In this document: positions 53,568 through 63,382 of the stretch, piece after piece
How positions within the stretch are numbered: the first letter of the stretch is position 1
How the letters are laid out: every line of letters starts with the position of its first letter
Assembly: GCF_014217835.1 (NCBI RefSeq)
Contig: NZ_CP055263.1
Coordinates: 1,831,501-1,895,500 of the forward strand
Reading direction: 5' to 3'
Source of the DNA: Metabacillus sp. KUDC1714
GTDB taxonomy: Bacteria; Bacillota; Bacilli; Bacillales; Bacillaceae
Length of the DNA stretch: 64,000 bases
Made by a program: the position numbers and the translations under genes
Notes under the pieces: generated by a model
The model's input: only the letters and a program-made list of their open reading frames with translations
What the model was told of the DNA's origin: nothing
The model's database searches: none

Positions 53568-55262
53568 ATGAAGAGAACTCTAACATGGAGATTAGGATTA
53601 ATCATTATTGGTGTTATTTTTTCAACATTAATCATTACTTCTATTACAACATATAATACAGCTTATAATAGTCTATATGAAGCAGCCGGGGTTGAGGCTT
53701 ATGGATGTGCAAATATTACAACAGGTCTATTAGAAGCAAGGGATCTAGAAGATTTGCTAAATGGTGAACGCACTATAGAAATTGGAAAAAAGTTAAACTG
53801 GACAGTTAATCACAAAGAAATCTTTGAGAGTCAATATATCCTTAGCTTAGATGGGGAAATACTTGCTCTTGATGACCATTTAATAAAACAAGGGTTCTCT
53901 GTTGGCGATCAATTTCAAACGGATAAAGAAGCCATTCAAATGTTAATTGAAATGAAACATTCTACTTACTCAGAAATCTATGAGTTTGGTGGAATGAAGC
54001 GAATTTCAGGGTATGCGCCTATCTTTAAAGATCATGATCCTTCTAAAGAAATAATAGCCATTAGTGTTATTGATTTTAATGCGGATATTGTTAAAGAACG
54101 GACATGGACTGTTGTAAAGGATGGCCTATTATTAGGGTTTATTCCGTTAATAATCGCTGCTATCTTTACATTGTATCTTATTAGAAAAAAGACAAAGCCA
54201 ATCTCTATACTGATTGAACGGACAAGAATGATTGCAAATGGCGATATTACCGTATACGAAAATAATATTACAAGCAAAGATGAAGTAGGAGATTTGGCTC
54301 AAAACCTTGAAGAAATGTCTACTAATTTAAGAGAGATTATTTCAACAATAAAGACTACTTCAAATGATCTCGTTTCAAATGTAAGTGATACATCTCTATC
54401 AATGAATGAAATAAGCCTAGCGCTTGGCCACGTATCAACAAATATGGATGAGGTTGCCTCTAGAACCTCAAAGAGTGCAGAAATGACAACAGAGGCTTCA
54501 AATGCTTTAATGACATTATCAAAGCTCATTCATTCATCTAAAGAGAAGGCTGACATTAGTGTTGAAAGTGCTGAACATACAATGACAACCGCACAGCAAG
54601 GGATACAAAAGGTACATGAAATTGTAGAACGGATGAATGTTATCAAAAAATCAACTCTTGATACACAGCAAATCATTGGAACACTAAGCACCTATACAAC
54701 GGAAATTCAACAAATTACAGAAGCAATCACAACCATTGCTTCACAAACAAACCTCTTAGCGCTTAATGCAACAATTGAAGCAGCACGTGCAGGCGAGCAT
54801 GGAAAAGGGTTTGCTGTCGTTGCTGATGAAGTTCGAAAATTAGCTGAGCAATCAAATAAGGAAGCTTCAGAAGTGGATAAGCTCGTTTCAAAAATCACAA
54901 CAAGCATTACAAATACAGTAGGATGCATTGAAGAAAGTCGTAAACATGTCGAACAGGGGGAACAAACTGTAAATGAAACAGGAGAAGCACTTGAAAACAT
55001 TAGATTTGCCGTGAAAAACATAGTTGAAGAGATCAAAGGACTCTCTTCCTTGACACATGATGAGGCGAATACATCCGAACAAATTGTTCAGCTTGTCATT
55101 CATCTAGAAGAAGCGAATGAACATATGTCTATGAATGCACAAGAGGTATCAGCTGCAACAGAAGAAACAACTGCTTCTATAGAAGAGGTTGCATTCCGTT
55201 CAACTGTCATTAATAAAATGTCTAATCAATTAAATACGATTGTAAATAGATTTAAACTATAA
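53568..55262 (+). CDS. Methyl-accepting chemotaxis protein
   Basis: Membrane chemoreceptor, 564 aa. Membrane helices at about residues 7-29 and 182-203 enclose a compact extracellular sensor domain of about 150 residues (single Cache-like). HAMP follows at about 205-257. The signalling coiled coil carries the conserved hairpin tip [20 protein letters not shown], followed by [18 protein letters not shown]. Gln/Glu-rich methylation regions flank it. AAGGGG lies 11 bases before the ATG. Single gene with its own terminator; ligand unknown. Confidence 0.95.
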   Translation: MKRTLTWRLGLIIIGVIFSTLIITSITTYNTAYNSLYEAAGVEAYGCANITTGLLEARDLEDLLNGERTIEIGKKLNWTVNHKEIFESQYILSLDGEILALDDHLIKQGFSVGDQFQTDKEAIQMLIEMKHSTYSEIYEFGGMKRISGYAPIFKDHDPSKEIIAISVIDFNADIVKERTWTVVKDGLLLGFIPLIIAAIFTLYLIRKKTKPISILIERTRMIANGDITVYENNITSKDEVGDLAQNLEEMSTNLREIISTIKTTSNDLVSNVSDTSLSMNEISLALGHVSTNMDEVASRTSKSAEMTTEASNALMTLSKLIHSSKEKADISVESAEHTMTTAQQGIQKVHEIVERMNVIKKSTLDTQQIIGTLSTYTTEIQQITEAITTIASQTNLLALNATIEAARAGEHGKGFAVVADEVRKLAEQSNKEASEVDKLVSKITTSITNTVGCIEESRKHVEQGEQTVNETGEALENIRFAVKNIVEEIKGLSSLTHDEANTSEQIVQLVIHLEEANEHMSMNAQEVSAATEETTASIEEVAFRSTVINKMSNQLNTIVNRFKL

Positions 55263-55275
55263 TTAAATATTGCGA

Positions 55276-55309
55276 AAGAAGATGACTTAGCACTGTCATC
55301 TTCTTTTTA
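55276..55309 (+). terminator. Terminator shared by the chemoreceptor and DUF488 genes
   Basis: AAGAAGATGAC pairs with GTCATCTTCTT and is followed by TTTTATT on the plus strand. It reaches the stop codon of the convergent DUF488 gene. Confidence 0.88.
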
Positions 55310-55666
55310 TTGCCTTTCTAAAATTTCCTTTAAAACCACTGCTTGATTATGCCTCTGATCTTTTGCAGAATAAATTAATGTTACATTTCTATACTCTGCT
55401 ACTAGACTCTTTAATTCTTCTAGTTGTAATCCTTTTTCTTTTTCATTCATTAGCTCCTCTTTATATCTCTCCTTAAATTCACAAAATTTTTCCGGATCAT
55501 GATGAAACCACTTACGCAATTGAGTTGATGGAGCTACTTGTTCCATCCAACAGTCAACTTTTACTTTTTCCTTTGAAAGACCTCTTGGCCATAATCTATC
55601 TACAAGCACACGGACACCATCATCTTTACCCACTTCATCATAAATACGTTTGATTGTAACTGGCAT
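55307..55666 (-). CDS. DUF488 family protein (YeaO-like)
   Basis: Small cytosolic protein of DUF488 (E. coli YeaO group), 119 aa, function unknown. Family motifs are strong: IKRIYDEV near the start, [20 protein letters not shown] at about residues 19-38, [19 protein letters not shown] at about 50-68 and the C-terminal [23 protein letters not shown] lies ten bases before the ATG. Single gene convergent with the chemoreceptor gene. Confidence 0.92.
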   Translation of the reverse strand: MPVTIKRIYDEVGKDDGVRVLVDRLWPRGLSKEKVKVDCWMEQVAPSTQLRKWFHHDPEKFCEFKERYKEELMNEKEKGLQLEELKSLVAEYRNVTLIYSAKDQRHNQAVVLKEILERQ

Positions 55667-55843
55667 ACTATAATAACTCCTTTATTTATTTTGTTACTTT
55701 ACTATCTACCTTTAACTTTAGAACTAAATTCAAGCGAGACTGTACAATTATTTTCCCATAAAAAAGCTATATTTATTGTATTTGTTTGAGAAACTTGATT
55801 TCTTTATAACATTCCTCAAGTTTCCACATATTCATTTAGGGTG

Positions 55844-55908
55844 TTGACTTCTATTCAAAGCAGCGTATAATGTAGAATCGTTAATATTTCGTACCACGAA
55901 ATATTAAC
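55844..55908 (+). promoter_or_regulatory. Promoter and palindromic operator of the drug-exporter gene
   Basis: TTGACT (55844), 16-base spacer, TATAAT (55866-55871). Directly downstream GTTAATATTTCGT (55880-55892) faces its exact reverse complement (55896-55908) with a 3-base centre. The palindrome covers the expected start region, so a dimeric repressor, perhaps of TetR type, would block transcription. No repressor gene is nearby. Confidence 0.8.
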
Positions 55909-55992
55909 TAAGGTAAATGGTTGAAGTCACGAGTAATGTACATAACCCTTCATTGAAGCTCTGTACGCATGTTTAGTAAAATACACAACGCG

Positions 55993-56062
55993 CTACTAGG
56001 CACTGGTGTTGGATGCCACAGCGTTATCCATAGTACAAGAATTTTCATTTCTTAAACGATAA
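55993..56062 (-). repeat. Intergenic repeat family R1, partial copy E
   Basis: About 70 bases resembling one end of copies A and B (TTATCCATAGTACAAGAATT and TCTTAAACGATAA as landmarks). It lies in the roughly 320-base untranslated leader of the exporter gene. The rest of 55667-56198 holds only the promoter and operator. Confidence 0.7.
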
Positions 56063-56198
56063 GAAAAGGCTAAGCAATAGAAGTTTTCAACATATTTATG
56101 AAGAAAATGTAAAAACATATTGAAGATGCTAGTACAAATATTGCTAACTACACCATTTCATTCTTTTTAAAAATATACTTAAAGGAGAGGATAAAAAA

Positions 56199-57719
56199 AT
56201 GACCAACGATGCGAACGTTTCTGGCCAGCAAATAAAAAAGGGCGCCATTCTTACAGTTATGCTTTTAGGTTCATTTGTAGCTATTTTAAACCAAACGTTA
56301 ATGAATGTGGCCTTACCAGAAATGATGAAAGACTTGGATATGTCTGCAAATACAGCACAGTGGTTAACGACAGGATATATGCTTGTGAATGGAGTGTTAA
56401 TCCCTGTTACAGCCTTTTTGATTGAACGATTTACGACGAGACAGCTCTTTTTGACCTCAATGGGGTTATTTTCAGCTGGTACGTTCATTTGTGCGATTGC
56501 CCCTGATTTCACAATTCTTTTAACTGGGAGAGTTGTGCAGGCAGCAGGTGCAGGGATACTTATGCCATTATTAATGATCGTTATATTAACAATCTTCCCA
56601 ATTGCCAAGCGCGGTCAAGCCATGGGGCTAATAGGATTAGCGATGACCTTTGCACCTGCTATTGGTCCAACACTTTCAGGTTGGATTGTCCAAAATTATT
56701 CATGGAGAGTATTATTCTATATCGTATTACCAATTGCTATTATCGATTTTCTTATAGCTATAGTCTTTCTCAAAAATGTAACGAAACAAACATATCCTAA
56801 GATTGATATTACGGGAATCATTCTTTCTACATTAGGTTTCGGAGGATTATTATATGGATTTAGTAGTGCTGGTAACTCAGGTTGGACTAGTGTAGAAGTC
56901 ATTTCAGCCATTATTATTGGTATTATTACTCTTTCCTTATTTATTTGGCGTCAAATGACTGTAAAAAATCCTATGTTGGAATTTAGAGTGTTTCGATATA
57001 ATATGTTTACACTTACAACGATCATTAATGCCATAATCACAATGGCCATGTTTGCTGGAATGATTCTAGTGCCAATTTATTTACAAAATATCCGCGGATT
57101 TACGCCACTTGAATCAGGGTTGCTATTGTTGCCTGGGGCGATTTTAATGGGAATTATGTCTCCGATTACAGGGTGGATTTTTGATAAAGTTGGTGCAAGA
57201 TGGCTCTCTGTTATTGGTTTAGCAATCACTACCGTTACAACATGGGAATTCAGTGAACTGACAGATTCGACCACATATACATTTTTATTAGTCATATATA
57301 CTGCTCGTATGTTCGGTATGTCAATGTTAATGATGCCAATTATGACAGCAGGGTTAAATCAGCTTCCACAACGATTAAATGCACATGGAACAGCTATGTC
57401 TAACACATTTAAGCAAATTTCCGGTGCACTTGGTACAGCCTTTCTTGTTACAGTGATGTCCAACCAGACAGAGAAACACGCAACTGAAATGGCAACAGCA
57501 GCTGGTGTAACACCTGAAGCTACAGAGCAAATGGGATATATTTTAAAAGAAGCAACTATCCAAGGAATCAATGATGCATTTGTCGTGGCAACTTACTTAT
57601 CATTAATAGCTGTAATCCTTGCATTCTTTATTAAGAGAGTGGGACCAGCAGAAGAAGACGAAAAGCAAGAAGTGGTTAAAGAAAAAAGACCACAAAAGGT
57701 GGCACTAAATGAAGGTTAG
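56199..57719 (+). CDS. DHA2 family multidrug MFS exporter (LmrB/EmrB-like)
   Basis: Drug:proton antiporter of the 14-helix DHA2 group, 506 aa. The first helix carries NQTLMNVALPEMMKDL and the next loop WLTTGYMLVNGVLIPV, both typical of EmrB/QacA/LmrB proteins. Antiporter motif C appears as AIGPTLSGWI. A short basic/acidic cytosolic tail ends the protein. AAAGGAGAGG precedes the ATG. Expression is probably controlled by a repressor binding the palindrome at 55880-55908. Substrates cannot be read from the sequence. Confidence 0.92.
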   Translation: MTNDANVSGQQIKKGAILTVMLLGSFVAILNQTLMNVALPEMMKDLDMSANTAQWLTTGYMLVNGVLIPVTAFLIERFTTRQLFLTSMGLFSAGTFICAIAPDFTILLTGRVVQAAGAGILMPLLMIVILTIFPIAKRGQAMGLIGLAMTFAPAIGPTLSGWIVQNYSWRVLFYIVLPIAIIDFLIAIVFLKNVTKQTYPKIDITGIILSTLGFGGLLYGFSSAGNSGWTSVEVISAIIIGIITLSLFIWRQMTVKNPMLEFRVFRYNMFTLTTIINAIITMAMFAGMILVPIYLQNIRGFTPLESGLLLLPGAILMGIMSPITGWIFDKVGARWLSVIGLAITTVTTWEFSELTDSTTYTFLLVIYTARMFGMSMLMMPIMTAGLNQLPQRLNAHGTAMSNTFKQISGALGTAFLVTVMSNQTEKHATEMATAAGVTPEATEQMGYILKEATIQGINDAFVVATYLSLIAVILAFFIKRVGPAEEDEKQEVVKEKRPQKVALNEG

Positions 57720-57730
57720 GATTCACTGAA

Positions 57731-57782
57731 AAAAGGGTAACCCCAAAAAGTCTTAAACAGAGACTTTTGGGGTTACCCTTTT
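57731..57782. terminator. Bidirectional terminator between the exporter and nupC genes
   Basis: An almost perfect stem of about 22 bp (AAAAGGGTAACCCC on the left, GGGGTTACCCTTTT on the right) with A/T runs at both ends. It serves the two convergent genes. Confidence 0.92.
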
Positions 57783-57785
57783 CCT

Positions 57786-58997
57786 TTAAATAAACATACC
57801 TGCTATTGCTGCACTTAATAAGGAAGCTAACATTCCTGCTGCTACTGCACGGAGACCTAATCTTGCAATATCAGGGCGGCGATTTGGTGCTAGTTCACCT
57901 AAGCCACCAAGAAGAATTGCCATAGAACTTAGATTTGCAAAGCCACATAGTGCAAAGCTTACAACCATTACTGTTTTATCAGACAATTGGTCGATTTGTG
58001 GTGCAAATGCTGAATAAGCAACAAACTCATTTAATACTAACTTTTGTCCAATAAAGCTACCTGCGGTAACTGCTTCTGACCAAGGTACACCCACAGCAAA
58101 AGCAATCGGAGAGAACAGGATTCCTAAAATTCCCTCAAGTGATAGTGTTTCAAAACCAAATATTCCACCTATACCGCTTAAAATCCCATTAACTAAAGCA
58201 ATTAATGCAATAAATGCTAATAACATCGCTCCAACATTTAATGCAAGCTTTAACCCGTCGCTTGCACCACGAGCTGCTGCATCAATAACATTTACTGAAT
58301 CTGTATCTTTGGAGATTTCAAAACCTGAGTCGGATGATCGCTCTGTCTCTGGCATCATTATTTTTGCCATAATTAATCCTGCAGGTGCCGCCATAAAGCT
58401 TGCAGCAAGTAGATATTCAAGTGGTACACCTAAAAGTGCATAACCAACAAGTACAGACCCTGCGACAGAAGCAAGTCCACCCGTCATTACTGCAAAAAGT
58501 TCAGACTTCGTCATTTTAGCTAAATATGGTCGGATAACAAGTGGTGCTTCCGTTTGACCAACAAAAATATTTGCTGCCGCTGATATTGATTCTGACTGAC
58601 TCGTGCCTAGAAGCTTTGATAAACCACCACCAATGATTTTTATAAACCATTGCATAATGCCTAAATAATATAAGACTGAAATTAATGATGAAAAGAAAAT
58701 AATTACTGTTAACACTTGAAAAGCGAATACTACCCCAAATTCTCCGCCACTTGCAAGTGGACCAAAAAGAAATGAAATTCCTTCATTTGCATAATTAATA
58801 ATATCCTGGACCCTTAAAGTGAACCACTCCAGCCCAGTTCTTCCCGCTTCCCACTTCAACACGATAAATGCAAAAATAATCTGGATCGCTAAGCCACCAA
58901 TTATAGTTCTAAAATTAATCGCTTTCTTTCCATTGGATAAAAGAAATGCAATACACAAAACAACTAAAATACCGAATATTCCCCATAATAAATTCAT
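57786..58997 (-). CDS. nupC: NupC-type concentrative nucleoside transporter
   Basis: Cation-coupled nucleoside importer of the CNT family, about 403 aa with about ten membrane segments. Family signatures are [13 protein letters not shown], the [34 protein letters not shown] region, and [22 protein letters not shown] near the C-terminus. The frame opens at a GTG at 59006 that lies within AGAGGTG. The ATG at 58997, six bases later, is the likely start. Single gene. Confidence 0.94.
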   Translation of the reverse strand: MNLLWGIFGILVVLCIAFLLSNGKKAINFRTIIGGLAIQIIFAFIVLKWEAGRTGLEWFTLRVQDIINYANEGISFLFGPLASGGEFGVVFAFQVLTVIIFFSSLISVLYYLGIMQWFIKIIGGGLSKLLGTSQSESISAAANIFVGQTEAPLVIRPYLAKMTKSELFAVMTGGLASVAGSVLVGYALLGVPLEYLLAASFMAAPAGLIMAKIMMPETERSSDSGFEISKDTDSVNVIDAAARGASDGLKLALNVGAMLLAFIALIALVNGILSGIGGIFGFETLSLEGILGILFSPIAFAVGVPWSEAVTAGSFIGQKLVLNEFVAYSAFAPQIDQLSDKTVMVVSFALCGFANLSSMAILLGGLGELAPNRRPDIARLGLRAVAAGMLASLLSAAIAGMFI

Positions 58998-59006
58998 TAT
59001 TGTCAC

Positions 59007-59452
59007 CTCTTAGATGTATCAAATTTGGTTAAGTACTAAGAATAAGTGCTTACCATTACTTAATAGGATTTAGTTGTCGGTCATCAGACAACCATTTGAT
59101 CTTACCAAACCCTACTTGAAATATAAATGGATGTTTTGTGAATCCATTAAGAAAACACCAAAATCATACTTATGTATTATATTTACCTGTATAAAGCAGT
59201 ACATTCATAAAAAGAACAAAGTCCTTTTTATTTACCGAAATGATTTTTATTTCTAAACTAGTCTTTTATCATTAATTGAGTATCTAAGGAACAAATTTAA
59301 ATACAAGGCACCGTTAAACTTGGTTGTTGATTTCCGCTGTAATCATTCACTCCAATCAACAACGTACCAAAATCAATAGTGAGCATTAACAGACCTAAAT
59401 ACAAAAAAACTAACCCAACGTTATAAGTAAAGGTTAGCCTTTTGTAACTGAT
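59007..59452. other. Intergenic stretch between nupC and metT, no gene seen
   Basis: About 445 AT-rich bases. They include an eroded R2 repeat fragment (59322-59384, minus orientation, with TTGTTGATTTCCGCTG as landmark) and the metT terminator (59403-59437). No convincing ORF; the 60-codon frame at 59074 lacks a ribosome-binding site. Confidence 0.6.
59403..59437 (-). terminator. Terminator of the NhaC-family transporter gene
   Basis: On the minus strand GGCTAACC pairs with GGGTTAG and is followed by TTTTTTTG, 16 bases after the stop. Confidence 0.82.
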
Positions 59453-60748
59453 TCAATTCCTACCTCGCTCAAATCGTGGATAACCGATTAAAATTGAGAT
59501 CACTCCACATACTCCAATTAATAATGGATAAAATGAAAATTGTAAAATACTTACTGGTGATATATTTGCAACTCCTGCAGCTACAAGTAATTGTGCTCCA
59601 TATGGGATTAAACCTTGAATACAGCACGAAAAAACATCTAACAGGCTTGCTGATTTACGTGGATCAATCTCATACTTATCAGCAATATTTTTAGCAAGCG
59701 GGCCAGTGATGATAATGGAAATCGTGTTATTTGCTGTTGAAAGATCTGTTAAACCAACAAGTCCAGCAATACTAAATTCAGCCCCTCTTTTTGATTTAAT
59801 ATTGCGTGTCACTTTATAAAGAAGATAATCAATACCTCCATTATGTTTAATCACTTCCACCATGCCTGCAATTAATATGGCTAGGAAAGAGATCTCATAC
59901 ATCCCTGACATCCCATTACCTATTTGTTGAATGATATCCATTAAGCGGTAACTACCATCTGCTAACCCAATAACTCCTGAAAAAACAACTCCAATGAAAA
60001 GAACGAGGAATACATTGACCCCTGCTAGCGCTGTGATAAGCACAAAGATATATGGTAAAATTTTAACCCAACTATATGAATGCTGTGTGACAACTGCTTG
60101 TTCTCCGATTGTTAAAAACCCCAGAATAACACAAGCAATTATTGCCGCCGGTAAGACAATGAAAAAGTTCACTTTAAACTTATCTTTCATTTTTGTACCT
60201 TGTGTGCGCACTGCAGCAATCGTTGTATCAGAAATAAAAGACAAATTATCACCAAACATCGCACCACCAATAACCGCAGCCATTGAAAGTGCTAGTGAAA
60301 TATCAGTCTGCTCACTAATACCAACGCCTATTGGTGCAAGTGCTACAATTGTTCCCATACTTGTACCCATAGATAGAGATATAAAACACGCGATAATGAA
60401 TATACCCACCATTAATAAGTTTTGTGGTACAACTGATAATGCAAGATTTACAGTTGAATCAACCGCACCCATTCCCTTTGCTACTTCTGAAAAAGCACCA
60501 GCTAAAAGGAAAATAATGACCATTAACATAATATTTGTGTCACCGGCACCCTTACAAAAGATCTCAACCTTCTGATTGAAAGACTCTTTTCGATTCATTG
60601 CTAAAGCGACAGCTGCTGCAATCGTAATCGCCACTATAACAGGAAACTTATAAAAATCTCCTGTTACGATTCCAGAGCCAATAAAGATTATTAAAAACAC
60701 GACAAAAGGCAAAAGAGCCCATGGATTCCCTTTTCTGTCTGTACTCAT
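59453..60748 (-). CDS. metT: NhaC-superfamily transporter under SAM riboswitch, probable methionine transporter MetT
   Basis: Polytopic transporter, about 431 aa with 11-12 membrane helices, NhaC ion-transporter superfamily. Typical stretches are GTSMGTIVALAPIGVGI, GGAMFGDNLSFISDTTIAAVRTQG and LSTANNTISIIITGP. By sequence alone it would be called a Na+/H+ antiporter. The SAM-I riboswitch directly upstream means it is expressed when S-adenosylmethionine is low, so methionine uptake is more likely; comparative genomics has named such S-box-linked NhaC proteins MetT. The frame opens at GTG 60757 inside GAGGTG; the ATG at 60748 is the proper start. Confidence 0.85.
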   Translation of the reverse strand: MSTDRKGNPWALLPFVVFLIIFIGSGIVTGDFYKFPVIVAITIAAAVALAMNRKESFNQKVEIFCKGAGDTNIMLMVIIFLLAGAFSEVAKGMGAVDSTVNLALSVVPQNLLMVGIFIIACFISLSMGTSMGTIVALAPIGVGISEQTDISLALSMAAVIGGAMFGDNLSFISDTTIAAVRTQGTKMKDKFKVNFFIVLPAAIIACVILGFLTIGEQAVVTQHSYSWVKILPYIFVLITALAGVNVFLVLFIGVVFSGVIGLADGSYRLMDIIQQIGNGMSGMYEISFLAILIAGMVEVIKHNGGIDYLLYKVTRNIKSKRGAEFSIAGLVGLTDLSTANNTISIIITGPLAKNIADKYEIDPRKSASLLDVFSCCIQGLIPYGAQLLVAAGVANISPVSILQFSFYPLLIGVCGVISILIGYPRFERGRN

Positions 60749-60814
60749 GATGAACACCTCACTAATTTTTTACAAAACACCTTTTTCATCCACTCTGTCA
60801 TCCTATATGTGGGG

Positions 60815-60853
60815 AAAATAAAAAACCTCTTCTTTTCAAACAAATAGAAGAGG
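60815..60853 (-). terminator. Expression-platform terminator of the SAM riboswitch
   Basis: On the minus strand CCTCTTCT pairs with AGAAGAGG and is followed by TTTTTTATTTT. It lies between the riboswitch aptamer and the metT start, as needed for SAM-induced premature termination. Confidence 0.9.
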
Positions 60854-60871
60854 CCTTATTATAATAAAACA

Positions 60872-60983
60872 CCCTTCTCATCTTTCAAGCGTTTTCGCTT
60901 GCTGGATTTGGCACAGCACTCATCTTGAGCCTGCTGCCGAGACTTCATTGGGCCAGTCCCTCTGTCTCTCTATATAAGAAGAT
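60872..60983 (-). ncRNA. SAM-I (S-box) riboswitch
   Basis: Reading the minus strand, the conserved S-box core is present in order: AGAGACAGAGGGACTGGCCC, ATGA, GGCAGC, then GTGCTGTGCCAAATCC, the CAAGCG-AAAA-CGCTTG helix P4 and AAGATGAGAAGG closing P1 with CTTCTTAT near 60981. It binds S-adenosylmethionine; when SAM is high the downstream terminator forms and metT is off. No promoter could be placed with confidence upstream of it. Confidence 0.95.
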
Positions 60984-61145
60984 CATCATATTTATTTTTT
61001 TATTAAAAACATAAATAAGAGTACAACATTTATATTCTTTTCGCAAGAGTATAAAAAAATTATTACTCCCTTCAACAAGGATGTTAACCACCAAGATTAA
61101 AAAGAATAGATGGAATTACCTTGTCCACTTTAAAAGGTCAAATCA

Positions 61146-61197
61146 GGGGACTGTCCCTCACAACATTAAAGCTGTGAAGTGGTGAGGGACTGTCCCC
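61146..61197. repeat. GGGGACTGTCCC-type hairpin repeat
   Basis: GGGGACTGTCCCTCAC (61146-61161) faces GTGAGGGACTGTCCCC (61182-61197), complementary except at one central base. Such blocks recur in Bacillus intergenic DNA. It sits seven bases from the methyltransferase stop and may act as its transcript end. Together with the riboswitch it accounts for most of 60749-61203. Confidence 0.7.
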
Positions 61198-61203
61198 CTT
61201 TCC

Positions 61204-62157
61204 TCACTTACATACGATCACTTCACGGATAAACGACCCTTTTTTAGCGATAGCTCGATCAATAATGGAAAATCCTGCGTTTCTTAAAACCTCATCAATC
61301 GGTTCGATCGTTACCACTACCACTTTCTTTGCAAATCTCCGCGCACTCTCGAGCATTTCCAGTTTTTCTACATCTGTTATGACAGAACACAAGTTGTAAG
61401 GTAAATCAATAATCGCTACATCATAGTCATTAGTTATATCTCTGATATCTGCTAAATTTACTTCTCCAGTTAGACCAAAGTGTTCGATGTTTTCTCGTGC
61501 CCCATTCAGGATTAGGTAATTTCGGTCACTTCCTACTATATCAATCCCCATTGATCGGGCTTCAACTAGTACTGTCCCAATCCCACAGCATGGGTCGATT
61601 GCCTTTATTCCACTTGGATTTGGAATGGCAATATTAACTACCGCCCTTGCAACACGAGTATTGAGAGCAGTGGAATAACCATGAGGCTTCTTTTGATGTT
61701 TGAGCCAAACCGCCTCACTTTTAGCGTAGTCACCGAATACCCATCGTCCATTTACATTCATGACCCCAAACAATCGATCTGGATTATGGAAATCCGCTTC
61801 ACCTTTGACATGCAATCCAATCTCTCGCTCTACTGAACGTCGTCTCTCAAAGCCTTCTTTTTCAGTTTTTGCAAGCCCTCCATTTTTCACATAAATAACT
61901 TTAAATGTCTCCTCGACTAATTGTAGAGATTTTACCTTTTTGACAAGGTCCTGAAGGCTTTCCCCCTCATATCTCACTTCAATTCTTTCCTTAATAAACG
62001 GGCTTCGCGTGGGATTAACCTTCACTGGGCTTTCCAATACTCTAGACTTAGACTCTTTTCCAAAAAAAGAGCGCATTTCCAAAGCACACAAAGAACTTTC
62101 GTCATCAGGATAGGAGTAAGTATATACATAATTCATTTTTGGGTCTTTATTGTCCAA
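61204..62157 (-). CDS. TRM11/TrmG10-like RNA guanine-N2 methyltransferase family protein
   Basis: Predicted SAM-dependent RNA methyltransferase, 317 aa. The N-terminal 120 residues resemble a reduced THUMP-like RNA-binding region. The Rossmann methyltransferase domain follows, with KPHGYSTALNTRVARAVVNI (entry helix), AIDPCCGIGTVLVEA (SAM-binding motif I, about residues 189-203), GSDRN (motif II) and a variant catalytic motif IDLPYN (canonical D/N-P-P-Y). Leu in place of the first Pro is unusual. The start is TTG at 62157, eight bases after AAAGGATG; an ATG seven codons later lacks a ribosome-binding site. The substrate RNA is unknown. Confidence 0.83.
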   Translation of the reverse strand: MDNKDPKMNYVYTYSYPDDESSLCALEMRSFFGKESKSRVLESPVKVNPTRSPFIKERIEVRYEGESLQDLVKKVKSLQLVEETFKVIYVKNGGLAKTEKEGFERRRSVEREIGLHVKGEADFHNPDRLFGVMNVNGRWVFGDYAKSEAVWLKHQKKPHGYSTALNTRVARAVVNIAIPNPSGIKAIDPCCGIGTVLVEARSMGIDIVGSDRNYLILNGARENIEHFGLTGEVNLADIRDITNDYDVAIIDLPYNLCSVITDVEKLEMLESARRFAKKVVVVTIEPIDEVLRNAGFSIIDRAIAKKGSFIREVIVCK

Positions 62158-62278
62158 TTAATTTTCATCCTTTAATAATCTATTTCAGCTTCACTTCATG
62201 CGATATTAATTGATTATCACAATCGTTACCTGTTCATTTCTTGTTTCATTATAACAAGAAGTGAACCTTTGCCAAAAC

Positions 62279-62336
62279 GTTCACTGTTGATTTTGGCACT
62301 TTGTTGGTTAGGGCGTAAGACGGGAGTCCGCTTCAG
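62279..62336 (+). repeat. Eroded copy of repeat family R2 (end fragment)
   Basis: Carries GTTGATTTTGGCACTTTGTT, nearly identical to 39204-39223, and GGGAGTCCGCTTCAGG further on. It is part of the 650-base gap 62158-62804, which otherwise holds only the ahpC control region. Confidence 0.55.
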
Positions 62337-62630
62337 GACCGCTTTAACATTTAATACGAAGATATGGTTATTAACCAGTTATTTAGGCAACCATATTTTA
62401 GGGTACTTACACATCTTCCTTGTTATTATTTATAATTCTTATATAAATCAAGAGCATTTTATTTTTCTAAAAATACCGGTTTATTGAGAAATCTAGATAA
62501 TAATTGAAAATTTAAGTTTTACCACCAAAATCAATTTAGATCGTTTTAGAAATACCTTGCATTTCACAAGACCTACCAGTGTTGATACACAAAAGTGATT
62601 TAAATATCTTCCGAAGATTGAGTATTATCC

Positions 62631-62657
62631 TTGACAAAATAATGAGGTTTATATAAT
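62631..62657 (+). promoter_or_regulatory. Promoter of ahpCF
   Basis: TTGACA (62631-62636) and TATAAT (62652-62657) with a 15-base spacer; TAATAA two bases later would give 17. The untranslated leader is about 140 bases. Confidence 0.7.
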
Positions 62658-62670
62658 AATTAATTTTGAA

Positions 62671-62685
62671 TTAGAATTATTATTT
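62671..62685. promoter_or_regulatory. PerR-like box at the ahpC start region
   Basis: TTAGAATTATTATTT matches the PerR consensus TTATAAT-N-ATTATAA at 11 of 14 positions and covers the expected transcription start. PerR is the known peroxide-sensing repressor of ahpCF in B. subtilis. Confidence 0.6.
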
Positions 62686-62804
62686 ATAACTAATAAAAAC
62701 TAAGAAGAAATTATAATTAGTTATTGGTTATTTATAGTTTTGACTATCTGTCCAAAACTAGCTATTAAAAAATTCTCAAATACACACTAGGAGGAACATT
62801 TACT

Positions 62805-63368
62805 ATGTCTCTAATTGGAAAAGAAGTACAACCATTCAACGCACAAGCTTATTATAACGGAGATTTTATCCAAGTTACTGAGGAAAACCTAAAAGGAAAG
62901 TGGAGCGTAGTTTGCTTTTATCCAGCAGACTTTACATTCGTATGCCCTACTGAGCTTGAAGACCTTCAAAATCAATACGCAACGCTAAAAGAACTTGGAG
63001 TTGAGGTATACTCTGTTTCAACTGATACTCATTTTACACATAAAGCATGGCATGATCACTCAGAAGCAATTGGCAAAATCGAATATGTTATGATTGGTGA
63101 CCCTTCACAAAAAATCTCTCGCAACTTCGATGTATTAAACGAAGAAGAAGGTCTTGCTGATCGTGGAACTTTCATCATCGATCCAGACGGTATCGTTCAA
63201 GCTGTTGAAATCAATGCGGGTGGAATTGGCCGTGATGCAAGTACGCTTGTTAATAAAATTAAAGCAGCACAATATGTACGCAACAATCCAGGTGAAGTTT
63301 GCCCGGCAAAATGGCAAGAAGGTTCTGCAACATTAAAGCCAAGCCTTGACCTTGTAGGGAAAATTTAA
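62805..63368 (+). CDS. ahpC: Alkyl hydroperoxide reductase peroxidase subunit
   Basis: Typical 2-Cys peroxiredoxin that reduces hydrogen peroxide and organic hydroperoxides in the cytosol. At 187 aa it is full length. The peroxidatic Cys47 is in DFTFVCPTE and the resolving Cys near residue 168 in [16 protein letters not shown] lies nine bases before the ATG. It is followed after 14 bases by ahpF, whose product re-reduces it with NADH. A PerR-like box covers the promoter. Confidence 0.97.
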   Translation: MSLIGKEVQPFNAQAYYNGDFIQVTEENLKGKWSVVCFYPADFTFVCPTELEDLQNQYATLKELGVEVYSVSTDTHFTHKAWHDHSEAIGKIEYVMIGDPSQKISRNFDVLNEEEGLADRGTFIIDPDGIVQAVEINAGGIGRDASTLVNKIKAAQYVRNNPGEVCPAKWQEGSATLKPSLDLVGKI

Positions 63369-63382
63369 GGAGTAAGAGATTA

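Noticed and set aside
55915..55974. 19-codon ORF (MVEVTSNVHN...) in the leader of the drug exporter gene
   Set aside because: Ribosome-binding site is weak and too close (AAGG three bases before ATG), and no terminator or competing hairpin follows it.
59074..59256. 60-codon plus-strand ORF between nupC and metT
   Set aside because: No ribosome-binding site and no recognisable motif; AT-rich chance frame.
59994..60575. 193-codon ORF on the plus strand
   Set aside because: Complement shadow of the NhaC-family transporter gene; the minus-strand frame has clear family motifs and a riboswitch.
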